Notes: generated by a model not told the origin, from the sequence alone. 64,000 nt of DNA from Streptomyces sp. NBC_00223 (GCF_036199905.1 NZ_CP108109.1:1178001-1242000), one strand, 5' to 3'. Positions 9,948-18,490 are shown, numbered from the stretch's first letter. A program made the numbers and translations.

Positions 9948-10567
9948 CCGACCGCGCGCCCAAGCAGGACCGCAGCCGCGCCACCCGGCAGCGCATTCTG
10001 ACGGCCGCCGTGTCCTGTCTGGCGGAACACGGCTGGTCGGGCAGCACCGTCGCGGTGGTGTGCGCCCGGGCCGGCGTGTCCAGGGGCGCGGCGCAGCACC
10101 ACTTCCGCACCCGCGAGGAACTGTTCACGGCCGCCATCGCGCACATGGCCGAGCAGTGGCTCGCCGCCGTGCGCGAGCGGGCCCGCGCCCTGCCCCGCGA
10201 GGGCCCCGACCGTACGTACGCGGTGGTGGACATGCTGGTGGCCGTGCACACCGGGCCGCTCTTCCGGGCCGCGCTGCACCTGTGGGTGGCCGCCGCTGAC
10301 GAGGAGGCGCTGCGGCCGCGGGTGGCCGCGTTGGAGTCGCGGATCGGCCGGGAGGCGCACCGGCTCGCGGTGGAGTTCCTGGGCGCGGACGAGTCGGTGC
10401 CCGGGGTGCGCGAGACCGTGCAGGCGACCTTGGACATGGTCCGCGGTCTCGGTCTTTCCAACCTGCTCAGCGACGACTCGGCGCGGCGGTCCGGGATCGT
10501 CCGGCAGTGGTCCCGGGTGCTCGACGCGGTGCTGCGCGACGCGGGCGGTCCGCCGGCCGGGGCGTGA
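9935..10567 (+). CDS. TetR-family transcriptional regulator of the acyl-CoA operon
   Basis: The 210-residue protein has an N-terminal helix-turn-helix: RSRATRQRILTAAVSCLAEHG, then STVAVVCARAGVSRGAAQHHF, the TetR DNA-binding pattern. A ligand-binding helical domain follows. GTG 9935 was chosen because GAGAAGG lies eight bases upstream inside the hydratase gene; a second in-frame GTG is at 9944. As the last operon gene it probably senses an acyl-CoA intermediate and represses the operon through the palindrome at 3862-3883. That pairing is inferred from context only. Confidence 0.85.
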   Translation: MDVVTDRAPKQDRSRATRQRILTAAVSCLAEHGWSGSTVAVVCARAGVSRGAAQHHFRTREELFTAAIAHMAEQWLAAVRERARALPREGPDRTYAVVDMLVAVHTGPLFRAALHLWVAAADEEALRPRVAALESRIGREAHRLAVEFLGADESVPGVRETVQATLDMVRGLGLSNLLSDDSARRSGIVRQWSRVLDAVLRDAGGPPAGA

Positions 10568-10614
10568 GGGGGCACGAGGCCGTCACGCGAACCGGCGGGC
10601 CGCCCGTGACCGTG

Positions 10615-11208
10615 TCAGTGCAGGCTGGTGTCCGCGGCGCCGGTCGCCAGCCGGGTGAAGCGCACCTTGAGCCCGGCGTGCTCCGGTGAGCAGCAGTAGA
10701 GCCCGGCGCGGGCCTCGGCCGCCGGGTCGAGCCAGGCCAGCCGTACGGTGCGCCACGGTCCGTCCTCGCAGCGGGCCCTTACGGTCACCGCGTCACCGGA
10801 CCGGCTGACCCGTATGGTGACCTCGCGGCCCGCCCACTCCGGGACCGGGGAGAGCGACCAGTCCGAGGTGCCGTGGGTGACGACCGCACCCAACTGCGGG
10901 TAGCCGTCGGCGAGTTCGACGCCCGCCTTGATCCAGGTCTCGGTGTCGACCCGGACCAGGGCGCCCGCCTGGTCGTACAGCTCGGGAAGGTCGGCGACGA
11001 AGGTGACCTCGACGGCCGAACCGGCCGGGAAGGGCGCGAGCAGGGCGTGGCCCTCGTCGCGGACGAAGCCGTAGCCCGTGGTGCGCCAGAAGTCGCTGCC
11101 CTCGCGGGTGGTGACGACCAGGGCCTCGCCCTCGGTGCCGGCGTCGGCGGGCGGGTTGAGCCACTCCGCGTCGGACCAGGGCAGGTCATGGGTGGTCGGG
11201 AAGGTCAC
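10615..11208 (-). CDS. DUF1349 domain-containing protein
   Basis: The 197-residue soluble protein matches the DUF1349 concanavalin-like family: an N-terminal TEGEALVVTTREGSDFWRTT segment, a central DQAGALVRVDTETWIKAGVEL and the C-terminal RAGLYCCSPEHAGLKVRFTR. These beta-sandwich proteins are thought to bind or act on carbohydrates, but no catalytic assignment is possible. The start at 11208 overlaps the end of the upstream acetyltransferase gene by 23 bases, so the two are probably co-translated. Confidence 0.85.
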   Translation of the reverse strand: MTFPTTHDLPWSDAEWLNPPADAGTEGEALVVTTREGSDFWRTTGYGFVRDEGHALLAPFPAGSAVEVTFVADLPELYDQAGALVRVDTETWIKAGVELADGYPQLGAVVTHGTSDWSLSPVPEWAGREVTIRVSRSGDAVTVRARCEDGPWRTVRLAWLDPAAEARAGLYCCSPEHAGLKVRFTRLATGAADTSLH

Positions 11209-12118
11209 GGAAGTACCGCCGTTCTGAGCCGCAGGGTTGGTAGCCGAGCCATCGGTTGACGGCCAGCATGGCGAGATTGCCGTCGTCGTTGCTGGTGTAG
11301 GCCTCGCGACAGCCGACCGTACGTGCCAGGTGCAAGGAGTGGGCCTTCGCGGCCTTGGCCAGCCCCCGGCCGCGGTATGCCGTGCGGGTGCCGGTGCCGC
11401 CGGACCAGTACCGCTCCCGCCCGTCGGTCTGCGCGACGACGAAGGCGGCGACGGTGCCGTCCACGACGGCGGCCGTGCTGAGGTCGGGGTCGAAGTCGGG
11501 CCGGTCCCAGGTCAGGGCCCGCCAGTCCGGGTAGCTGATGGCGTCGGACTCCACGTCGCCCGGCTCGTCCCGGAAGCTCTCCAGGTCGGACTCGTAGAGC
11601 GGGCGCGGGTCGTCGGCCCACAGGGACGCGGGCAGCAGCCGTACGCCCTCCGCGGGGGCCGGGCGGTCGGGCAGCGGTGAGCCGCTGCCCAGGTCGAGCC
11701 GGTGGAAGCTCGCGGACCGGCCGGGCCGGTAGCCGTGCCGGGTGGCGAAGGTGTGGGCGGCGGGCTCGTCGGTGGCCCAGGAGTAGGCGGTGGTGGCGCC
11801 GACCGCGCTCAGATGGGCTTCGGCGGCGGCCAGCAGGGCGCTGCCCGTGCCGCGGCGGCGGCCGGCGGGGAGCACATTGAGGTTGAGGAAGGCCCGCCCC
11901 GGTGTGCCGGTGTCGGCGAAGAGGCCGATCCGGGCGCAGCCGGTCATCACTCCGGAGTCCTCGGCGATCAGCAGCCGGTAGTGCTGGCGGGCCGGAGCGC
12001 CGGTGACCTGGGCGTGCACCACCTGCGGCGTCGTCACGAGGTGGGGCAGGGTCTCACGCATGAGCGCGGAGACGGCTGCGGCGTCCGCGGCTGCGTAGTC
12101 CCTGATGATCACGGCCAT
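11186..12118 (-). CDS. GNAT-family N-acetyltransferase
   Basis: The 310-residue protein starts at ATG 12118 and contains two tandem GNAT modules. The first carries the acetyl-CoA binding pattern LPAGRRRGTGSALLAAAEAHL (Q/RxxGxG/A-like), and the second TAYRGRGLAKAAKAHSLHLA. Two-module GNAT proteins of this size occur in streptomycetes and include acetyltransferases acting on small amines. The substrate is unknown. It is followed by the DUF1349 gene in an overlapping arrangement. The long open frame upstream of 12118 is a shadow without a ribosome-binding site. Confidence 0.85.
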   Translation of the reverse strand: MAVIIRDYAAADAAAVSALMRETLPHLVTTPQVVHAQVTGAPARQHYRLLIAEDSGVMTGCARIGLFADTGTPGRAFLNLNVLPAGRRRGTGSALLAAAEAHLSAVGATTAYSWATDEPAAHTFATRHGYRPGRSASFHRLDLGSGSPLPDRPAPAEGVRLLPASLWADDPRPLYESDLESFRDEPGDVESDAISYPDWRALTWDRPDFDPDLSTAAVVDGTVAAFVVAQTDGRERYWSGGTGTRTAYRGRGLAKAAKAHSLHLARTVGCREAYTSNDDGNLAMLAVNRWLGYQPCGSERRYFRDLPDHP

Positions 12119-12256
12119 GGTGAGGCACCCTACGCGGCGGCCCGGCAAAGCGCCGCAGGTTTTTCGGCGCCACCCGGATGCCCGGGCCTCGGCCGGGCAG
12201 GCGCGGTTTGAGAGGCCCGCGAGGGCGGACCCCGGGACGGTGCTGGACGGAGGGAG

Positions 12257-12544
12257 ATGAGGGCCGTGCGCAGGACCGGTTCGGAACCGACTCAGGCCCG
12301 CAGTCCGCTGCGGCTCAGGCTCACGCTGGCCTTGTGCGGGGTGGTCTGGGGGATCGCCGCCGCGGTCGCCTTCGTCCTGATCGGCCACCCCGGCTGGGCG
12401 GCGGTGGTCGCCGCGATCGCCGCGATCGCGGCGGTGGACGCGGGCCTGGTGATCCGGCGGATGCGGCAGGGGTCGCGGTATCAGCCGGGCCGCGATGTGC
12501 CGCCGTACCTCCCGCCCGAGCGGCGGAACCGCCGCGGACGGTGA
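12257..12544 (+). CDS. Small membrane protein, DUF6343-like
   Basis: The 95-residue protein has a basic N-terminus, two closely spaced transmembrane helices (about 23-44 and 47-66) and a cytosolic tail with YQPGRDVPPY. This pattern is typical of a streptomycete-specific small membrane family (DUF6343). ATG 12257 follows GGAGGGAG. The role is unknown. It is a single gene, followed by the hairpin shared with the tRNA. Confidence 0.75.
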   Translation: MRAVRRTGSEPTQARSPLRLRLTLALCGVVWGIAAAVAFVLIGHPGWAAVVAAIAAIAAVDAGLVIRRMRQGSRYQPGRDVPPYLPPERRNRRGR

Positions 12545-12650
12545 CCGCCGGGCTCGGAACGTGAGACTCTGACACGGACGGTGAGCGGTCGGCTGGTACG
12601 ACAGCGCCGGTCGTCGTTGTGCGGGCGCCCGGAGCCGTCCGGGCAAGGGA

Positions 12651-12680
12651 AAAGGCCCGGTGCGTGCGCACCGGGCCTTT
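12651..12680. terminator. Bidirectional terminator between DUF6343 gene and tRNA-fMet
   Basis: AAAGGCCCGGTGC (12651-12663) pairs perfectly with GCACCGGGCCTTT (12668-12680) around a four-base loop. The A- and T-rich flanks on both sides suit termination of the tRNA (minus strand) and of the small membrane gene (plus strand). Confidence 0.8.
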
Positions 12681-12687
12681 CCATTCG

Positions 12688-12761
12688 TAGCGGGGACAGG
12701 ATTTGAACCTGCGACCTCTGGGTTATGAGCCCAGCGAGCTACCGAGCTGCTCCACCCCGCG
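12688..12761 (-). tRNA. Initiator tRNA-fMet (CAT)
   Basis: The 74-nt cloverleaf on the minus strand has acceptor CGCGGGG/CCCCGCT, D-arm AGCTCGGTAGCT, anticodon loop CTCATAA, T-arm with TTCAAAT and discriminator A. Two initiator hallmarks are visible: an unpaired first position (C1 against U72), and three consecutive G-C pairs at the base of the anticodon stem (GGG/CCC). CCA is not encoded. Confidence 0.95.
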
Positions 12762-12964
12762 TCGTTGAACGTAACTCTACGGGTACTTCACGCTCACGCC
12801 AAATTCATTGCGCCGACGGGACCCTTCGGCGCCGCGGCCGCCGCACCCCCACCGCCTCGCCCGCGCCGCGCCGGTCCGGGGTCGCACCCCGTCGGACCCC
12901 GCCTCGCGCCGCGCGGTGGTGCTCCCCATACGAATGATCTTGCTCGCGCCGCACGGAATGGCGC

Positions 12965-12995
12965 ATGACCTGGAGTGCACTCCAAGCGACACGCT
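12965..12995 (+). promoter_or_regulatory. MerR-type promoter/operator upstream of an aldo/keto reductase
   Basis: The perfect palindrome TGGAGTGCACTCCA (12971-12984) sits between ATGACC (12965-12970) and CACGCT (12990-12995). These two elements are 19 bp apart, the elongated spacer that MerR-family activators need. The site is about 90 bases before the reductase start at 13082. No MerR gene lies nearby, so control would be in trans. Confidence 0.65.
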
Positions 12996-13081
12996 GACCC
13001 GGTATCGCTTCCGCGTGCCACGCACCCAAGTGCCGTGGGAGCAGGGGGGTCGGCAATCCGCGAGTCCGCACAAGGAGAACC

Positions 13082-14047
13082 ATGCGCGTCACCACACTCG
13101 GCAGGTCAGGTCCCGAAGTCGGCGTCGTCGGCCTCGGCTGCATGGGGATGACCCACGCCTACGACCCGGTCGGCCGCGACGACGCCACGTCCGTGGACGT
13201 CATCCGCCAGGCGGTCGACCTCGGCGCCAACCTGATCGACACGTCCGATGTGTACGGGCCTTTCACCAACGAGGAGTTGGTCGGCAGGGCGCTGGTGGGA
13301 ACGTACCGGGAGCGTGCCGTACTGGCCACCAAGGTGGGCCTGGTGGTCGAGTCGCGGACCGGCGACCGCATTGTGTACGGGCACAACGGCACGCCCGAGC
13401 ACATCCGGCGGTCCATCGACGGCAGCCTGCTGCGTCTGGGCACCGACCATGTCGACCTCTACCAACTCCACCGGGTGGACCCGGCCGTGCCGATCGAGGA
13501 GACGTGGGGCGCGATGGCCGAGGCCGTCGAGTCGGGCAAGGTGCGGACGCTCGGTCTGTCCGAGGTGGGTGTGCCGGAGATCCAACGCGCCGACCGTGTC
13601 CACCCGGTGGCCTCCGTCCAGTCCGAACTGTCGCTGTGGACAAGGGAGACGCTGACCGAGGTGCTGCCGTACTGCGACCGGGAGGGCATCGCCTTCCTGC
13701 CGTTCGCCCCGCTGGGCCGCGGCTTCCTCGCGGGGCGGTTCTCGTCGTTCGAGGACCTTCCGGCCGACGACGTACGGCGCTCCTACCAGCGCTTCCAGCA
13801 GGACGCCCTGCACGCCAACCTCACCCTGGTCGGCAGGGTGCGCGCGCTCGCCGAGCGGATCGGCGCGACGCCCGCACAGGTCGCGCTGGCCTGGGTGATC
13901 GCGCAGGGCCGCCATGTCATCCCGATCCCTGGCACGAAGACGCCGAAGTACCTGATGGACAACGTGGGGGCGGCCCAGGTGACGCTCACCGCCGAGGATC
14001 TGGCGGAGCTGGACATGCTCCCGGAGGCCACCGGGGCCCGTTTCTGA
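13082..14047 (+). CDS. Aldo/keto reductase (AKR13-like)
   Basis: The 321-residue NADPH-dependent TIM-barrel oxidoreductase has its tetrad visible: Asp53 and Tyr58 in IDTSDVYGP, Lys84 in LATKVG and His in YQLHRVDP (about 129). The C-terminal cofactor region IPIPGTKTPKYLMDN matches the AKR13/YhdN-type family. ATG 13082 follows AAGGAGAACC. The single gene is controlled by the MerR-type promoter upstream, which suggests induction by an electrophile or other stress signal. The natural carbonyl substrate cannot be inferred. Confidence 0.9.
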   Translation: MRVTTLGRSGPEVGVVGLGCMGMTHAYDPVGRDDATSVDVIRQAVDLGANLIDTSDVYGPFTNEELVGRALVGTYRERAVLATKVGLVVESRTGDRIVYGHNGTPEHIRRSIDGSLLRLGTDHVDLYQLHRVDPAVPIEETWGAMAEAVESGKVRTLGLSEVGVPEIQRADRVHPVASVQSELSLWTRETLTEVLPYCDREGIAFLPFAPLGRGFLAGRFSSFEDLPADDVRRSYQRFQQDALHANLTLVGRVRALAERIGATPAQVALAWVIAQGRHVIPIPGTKTPKYLMDNVGAAQVTLTAEDLAELDMLPEATGARF

Positions 14048-14054
14048 CCTGTCC

Positions 14055-14089
14055 GGGGGGCCGGCGGACACGTTCGTCGCCGGCCCCCC
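14055..14089. terminator. Terminator between convergent aldo/keto reductase genes
   Basis: A perfect 12-bp GC stem (GGGGGGCCGGCG, 14055-14066, with CGCCGGCCCCCC, 14078-14089) with an 11-base loop lies eight bases after the plus-strand stop. Confidence 0.75.
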
Positions 14090-14161
14090 GTGTGACGTCC
14101 GGCCGCAGGACACGCCGGCCCCCTCGGTGACGCGGGGGCACACCGGCGCCCTGTGACGTCG

Positions 14162-15181
14162 TCAGATCTCCGCTCCGGCGGCGTCCGCCAACAGCCGGTC
14201 GACACGGGCCAGTTCCTCGTCGCTGAAAGCGGGACTGCGCAGCGCCGCCAGGCTGTCGTCGAACTGCGCGACGCTGCTCGCGCCGACGATCAGCGAGGTG
14301 ACACGCGGGTCCCGCAGCGCCCAGGACAGCGCGGTCTGGGCGAGCGTCCGGCCGCGTTCGCGCGCGAGGGCGTCGAGCCCGCGCAGGGTGGCCAGAAGCG
14401 TGTCGCTGAGGGCCGCCGACCTGAGCGTGTCGCCGCGCGCCATCCGGGAGCCGGTCGGGGTGCCGTCCAGATAGCGGCTGGTCAGGAGCCCCTGTGCCAG
14501 CGGCGAGTAGCACACGCATCCCACCCCGCTGCCGCCGAGCACGTCCAACAGCCCCTCCTCCGGCCCCCGGTCGAGCATCGAGTAGCGCGGCTGGTGGACC
14601 GCGAGCGGCACCCGCAGGTCCTTGAGCAGTTCGACGGCCGCGCGGGTCTGCTCCACGTCGTAGTTGGAGATCCCGACGTACAGCGCCTTGCCGCGGGCCA
14701 CCAGGTCGGCGAGCGCGCCGACCGTCTCCTCCAGCGGGGTGTGCGGGTCGGGGCGGTGCGAGTAGAAGACGTCGACGTAGTCCACGCCCAGCCGGGTCAG
14801 CGACTGGTCGAGGCTGGCGGTCAGATACTTGCGCGAGCCCCATTCGCCGTACGGGCCGGGCCACATGCGGTAGCCGGCCTTGGAGGAGATGATCAGCTCG
14901 TCGCGGTGGTGGCGCAGGTCGCGCCGCAGGACCGCGCCGAAGTTCGCCTCGGCGGAGCCCGCGGGGAGGCCGTAGTTGTTCGCGAGGTCGAAGTGGGTGA
15001 CACCGCGGTCGAACGCGTGGGTGACGATCGCCCGGTGCCGGTCGGCCGGCCCGTCGTCGCCGAAGTTCTGCCACAGGCCGAGGGAGATCTCGGGGAGCAG
15101 CAGCCCGGTCCTGCCGAGCCTGCGGTATCTCATCTCGTCGTAGCGTCCGGCGGCGGCGACGAAAGTGCTGGGTGACTGCAC
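14162..15181 (-). CDS. Aldo/keto reductase (YghZ/Kv-beta-like)
   Basis: The 339-residue protein has Asp/Tyr of the tetrad in FDLANNYGLP, Lys in IISSKAGY and His in FYSHRPDP. With the WPGPYGEWGSRKYL insertion, this resembles the glyceraldehyde-3-phosphate/methylglyoxal-reducing YghZ group (AKR14). GTG 15181 follows AAGGAAAGG. The gene lies downstream of, and in the same direction as, the sugar ABC transporter genes, separated by a four-copy hairpin repeat. It may use a carbonyl derived from the imported sugar, or be transcribed only by readthrough. Confidence 0.88.
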   Translation of the reverse strand: MQSPSTFVAAAGRYDEMRYRRLGRTGLLLPEISLGLWQNFGDDGPADRHRAIVTHAFDRGVTHFDLANNYGLPAGSAEANFGAVLRRDLRHHRDELIISSKAGYRMWPGPYGEWGSRKYLTASLDQSLTRLGVDYVDVFYSHRPDPHTPLEETVGALADLVARGKALYVGISNYDVEQTRAAVELLKDLRVPLAVHQPRYSMLDRGPEEGLLDVLGGSGVGCVCYSPLAQGLLTSRYLDGTPTGSRMARGDTLRSAALSDTLLATLRGLDALARERGRTLAQTALSWALRDPRVTSLIVGASSVAQFDDSLAALRSPAFSDEELARVDRLLADAAGAEI

Positions 15182-15240
15182 GGGTGGGGACCCTTTCCTT
15201 GTGGGGTTTCCGTGGTGCTTCGGGCAGGTGCGTGGAGCTG

Positions 15241-15364
15241 GGGGCCGAGTCCGGCCCGGTGGGGGCGGTCCGGGGCCGAGTCCGGCCCGGTGGGGGCGGT
15301 CCGGGGCCGAGTCCGGCCCGGCGGAGGTTGTCAGGGGCCGATTCCGGCCCGGTCGGGGCTACTT
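15241..15364. repeat. Four tandem 31-bp repeats between permease and reductase genes
   Basis: Units begin at 15241, 15272, 15303 and 15334, each with GGGGCCGA(G/T)TCCGGCCC. Units 1 and 2 are identical, and 3 and 4 are diverged. Every unit contains an inverted repeat (GGGCCG/CGGCCC), so the transcript would form four small hairpins in a row. The last unit covers the permease stop codon at 15359-15361. The array probably dampens readthrough into the reductase gene or stabilises the 3' end of the transporter message. Confidence 0.85.
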
Positions 15365-16201
15365 GACGCCCACGGTCGCGATGCTCTGGGTGAAGTACCG
15401 CTGGAGGACGACGAATACGAGCACGATGGGCGCGATGACCAGGACGGAACCGGCGAGCAGCAGGCCGTACTCGGTGGCGATCTGCCCGGTCGAGTACAGC
15501 GACAGCGCGACCGGCAGGGTGTACATGTCCTCGCTCTGGGCGGCGACGAGCGGCCACAGGAAGTTGTTCCACGAGCCGAGGAACGTCAGGATGCCCAGCG
15601 TGGCCAGTGGCGGCCCGCACAGCGGCATGACGATCCTCGCCCAGATGCGCAGTTCGCCGGCGCCGTCGATCCTGGCCGCCTCCAGCAGGGTGTCCGGGAT
15701 CTGCCCGATGAACTGCCGCATCATGAAGACCCCGAGCGGCGAGGTCAGGAAGGGCAGGATCAGCGCCGCGTAGGTGTTGGTCAGACCGAGCTTGGTGACG
15801 AGCACGAAGAGCGGTACGAAGGTCACCACGCCCGGCACCATCAGCGTGATCATCACCAGGGCGAACACCAGCCGTTTGCCCGCGAAGTCGAACTTGGCCA
15901 GGGCGTGGCCGACCATCGAGCAGAAGAGCAGATTGCCGGCGACGGTGACCAGCGCGACGACCAGGCTGTTGAGGAAGAACCGCCCGAGGTGCAGCCGGGT
16001 GAACCAGGTGCCGTAGTTGCCGGTGGTCGGGTGCGCGGGCAGGAAGCCGGACGGGTCGCGCAGGATCTCGCCCTGGGTCTTGAACGACCCCAGCAGCATC
16101 CACAGGAAGGGCAGCAGGGTGATCAGGACCGCGACGACCAGGCCGAGATACGTGAGCAGCCGCCGCCGTGCCCTCCAGCGGCCGGTCGGTGCCGTCGCCA
16201 T
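15359..16201 (-). CDS. Carbohydrate ABC transporter permease (MalG type)
   Basis: The 280-residue inner-membrane protein has six predicted transmembrane segments, the first at about 14-34 (LLTYLGLVVAVLITLLPFLW). The cytoplasmic EAA loop reads EAARIDGAGELRIWARIVMPL, the contact with an MsiK-like ATPase. The C-terminus YFTQSIATVGVK is typical of MalG/LacG permeases. Its ATG overlaps the stop of the partner permease (ATGA). No ATPase gene is present, which is normal in Streptomyces, where one shared ATPase serves many sugar importers. Confidence 0.92.
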   Translation of the reverse strand: MATAPTGRWRARRRLLTYLGLVVAVLITLLPFLWMLLGSFKTQGEILRDPSGFLPAHPTTGNYGTWFTRLHLGRFFLNSLVVALVTVAGNLLFCSMVGHALAKFDFAGKRLVFALVMITLMVPGVVTFVPLFVLVTKLGLTNTYAALILPFLTSPLGVFMMRQFIGQIPDTLLEAARIDGAGELRIWARIVMPLCGPPLATLGILTFLGSWNNFLWPLVAAQSEDMYTLPVALSLYSTGQIATEYGLLLAGSVLVIAPIVLVFVVLQRYFTQSIATVGVK

Positions 16202-17205
16202 CAGTCCCTCGCCCTCAGCGCCCGGAACATGACCGAGCTGAGCAGTGCGATGGCCACGAAGAGCACATAGCTGGCGGCCGAGGCGTAGGCGTAGTTGCCG
16301 AAGCCGAACTGCTTGAACGCGAAGTAGCCGACGGACAGCGTCGCGTCGAGCGGACCGCCCTGGGTCATGACGAACGGCTCCTCGAAGAACTGGAGATACC
16401 ACACCGACAGCAGGACCGCGCCGAACAGCAGCGTCGGCCGCATCAGGGGCACGGTGATCCGGGTGAAGCGTCTGACCGGCCCGGCGCCGTCGATGAGCGC
16501 GGCCTCGGTGACCTCGGCCGGGATGGTCTGGAGGCCGGCGAGGAAGATCACCATGAGCGTGCCCATGTTGCGCCACACACCCATCGCGATCATCGCGGGC
16601 ATCGCCCAGGTCGTGCTGTTGAGCCAGTCGGGCCCGGAGACGCCGAGCAGGCCGAGCACCGCGTTGACCGGGCCGTCCGGCTGGAGGAGGAACCGCCAGA
16701 CCACGGCCACGGCGACGACACTCGTCACGACGGGCGTGTAGAAGCCCACCCGGAAGGCGACCCGGAACCGGGTGATCCCGCTGTTGAGCGCCACGGCCAG
16801 GACGAGCGCGACGCCCATCGTCACGGGGATGCCGACGACGACGAAGTAGCCGGTGTTGCGCAGCGCGTGGAGGAACTGCGCGCTCCGGAACAGCTTGGTG
16901 TACTGGTCGAACCCGATGAAGTCGACCGCGAGCGGGTGCTGTGTGTCCGCGCTGGTGAAGTCGCTGAACGACATCGCGAAGGAGGACACCAGCGGGATCA
17001 GCGTGAAGGTGGCGAACAGCACGACGAAGGGCAGCGCGAAGGACCAGGCGATGACGGTCTGACGGCGCCGCCTGCCGCGCGGGCCGTGGCCTCGTGCCCG
17101 CGAGGCCGCCCGCGCGCCTCGGCCGGTGAAGGCGGTACGGCGGCCCGCGGGCGCGGTACGGCGTGCGGTACGCCCGGCGCCGGTCCCTTCTGACACGACC
17201 GTCAC
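16201..17205 (-). CDS. Carbohydrate ABC transporter permease (MalF type)
   Basis: The 334-residue permease has a long basic, Arg-rich N-terminal tail (about 50 residues), then six transmembrane segments starting at VIAWSFALPFVVLFATF. The EAA loop is EAALIDGAGPVRRFTRITVPL. It pairs with the downstream MalG-type subunit and receives sugar from the lipoprotein encoded five bases upstream. The GTG start at 17205 is close to the lipoprotein stop, so the three genes form one transcript. Confidence 0.92.
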   Translation of the reverse strand: MTVVSEGTGAGRTARRTAPAGRRTAFTGRGARAASRARGHGPRGRRRRQTVIAWSFALPFVVLFATFTLIPLVSSFAMSFSDFTSADTQHPLAVDFIGFDQYTKLFRSAQFLHALRNTGYFVVVGIPVTMGVALVLAVALNSGITRFRVAFRVGFYTPVVTSVVAVAVVWRFLLQPDGPVNAVLGLLGVSGPDWLNSTTWAMPAMIAMGVWRNMGTLMVIFLAGLQTIPAEVTEAALIDGAGPVRRFTRITVPLMRPTLLFGAVLLSVWYLQFFEEPFVMTQGGPLDATLSVGYFAFKQFGFGNYAYASAASYVLFVAIALLSSVMFRALRARD

Positions 17206-17209
17206 CGCG

Positions 17210-18490
17210 TCAGCCCCCGGTGCCGATCTCGTCGGCCGCGGACTGGGCGTCCTTCATGGCCTTGGCGGGGTCCTTGCCGTTCTTGACCATCTGTTCGAGC
17301 TGTTGGCCGACCACGTCGGAGATCTGGAGCCATGTGGCGTTGGCGGGCGGCGCGTTGGTGTCCTTGAGCTGTTCGCCGAAGACGGACAGCCGCTTGTCGT
17401 CGGCGAGTTCGGGCTGCTGCCAGGCGCTCCGCACGGCGGGCAGGGCGCCGTCGATCCGGTACCACCGCGCCTGGACGTCGGGCCGGGAGAGCCACTGGAC
17501 GAGCTTCCAGGCGGCCGCGCTGTTCCTGGTCCGCTTGAACACGACCAGGTCCGAGCCGCCCGCGAAGGACGTCGCCGACTTCTGCTTGGGGAAGGGGGCG
17601 AGCGCGTACATGTCCTTGAACTGCGGCCCGCCGGCCTGGTCGAGCAGTTCCGACTCACCGGCCCCGGCCACCAGGACGCCCAACTGCCCGTTGACGAAGG
17701 CGGATTCGGCGGCGCCCGCGCCACTGGACGGCTTACGGTCGGCGATCCCCTCGGTGTAGAAGCTCTGGTAGTAGCGGTAGGCCGCGATGGTCTCGGGGGT
17801 GTCGAAGGTCCACTTCGAGCCGTCCGCGCTGATGATCTGCGCGCCGTTGGACCAGGGGAAGGCGAAGGAGTTCTGCAGATCCTGGTCGGGGGTGGTCGCC
17901 ATCCGGATGCCCCACTTGGCCCCGCCCGCGGTCTGGGTCCCCCTGGCCAGCTTCTTGAGGTCGTCCCAGGTCTTCGGCGGCCCGTCGAAGCCCGCCTTCT
18001 CGGCGAGGTCCGTGCGGTAGAAGAGCACGCGGGTGTCGACGGCCCACGGCACGCCCACGGTCCGGCCGTCCACCCGGGCCGACGCGAGCGGGCCGGAGAA
18101 GTACACGCTCGTGTCCGTGCCGTCGGGCACGGGCTCGAATCCGTCGGTGATCCCGCCCATCAAGGTGGTGCCGACCTGGGCGATGTCGGGGGTGACTCCG
18201 CCGGCCTCCGCCGTACGGAACTTGCTCGCCGCGTCCTGCCACGGGATCGAGGTGACGTCGACCGAGTAGCCGGGGTTCTCGTCCTCGAACTGCTTGAGCA
18301 GCTTGGGCAGGTTGTCGCCGTCGCCGCCCATCGCCCACATGGTGAGCCTGGCCTTCGCCGGGGCGGGGGCGCTCGGTCCTGAACGCCGCGGCGTCGGGGT
18401 GCCGTCGCTGTCGTCGCCCGGCCGGCCGCAGGCGGCGAGCAGTGTGAGGGAGAGCAGACCGACGACGATTCTCACCTTCGCGTGTCTCAC
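17210..18490 (-). CDS. Sugar-binding lipoprotein of the ABC importer
   Basis: The 426-residue solute-binding protein of the extracellular family 1 type is anchored by a lipobox (LLAAC, lipidated Cys at about 21). The mature protein carries family patterns such as WAVDTRVLFYRTDLAEKAGF and GGSDLVVFKRTRNSAAAWKLVQWL. GTG 18490 was chosen because AGGA lies five to eight bases upstream and the signal peptide then begins with MRHAKVR. A longer frame to 18532 adds only a proline-rich start. It captures an unknown oligosaccharide for the permeases downstream and is transcribed from the promoter at 18586-18614. Confidence 0.92.
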   Translation of the reverse strand: MRHAKVRIVVGLLSLTLLAACGRPGDDSDGTPTPRRSGPSAPAPAKARLTMWAMGGDGDNLPKLLKQFEDENPGYSVDVTSIPWQDAASKFRTAEAGGVTPDIAQVGTTLMGGITDGFEPVPDGTDTSVYFSGPLASARVDGRTVGVPWAVDTRVLFYRTDLAEKAGFDGPPKTWDDLKKLARGTQTAGGAKWGIRMATTPDQDLQNSFAFPWSNGAQIISADGSKWTFDTPETIAAYRYYQSFYTEGIADRKPSSGAGAAESAFVNGQLGVLVAGAGESELLDQAGGPQFKDMYALAPFPKQKSATSFAGGSDLVVFKRTRNSAAAWKLVQWLSRPDVQARWYRIDGALPAVRSAWQQPELADDKRLSVFGEQLKDTNAPPANATWLQISDVVGQQLEQMVKNGKDPAKAMKDAQSAADEIGTGG

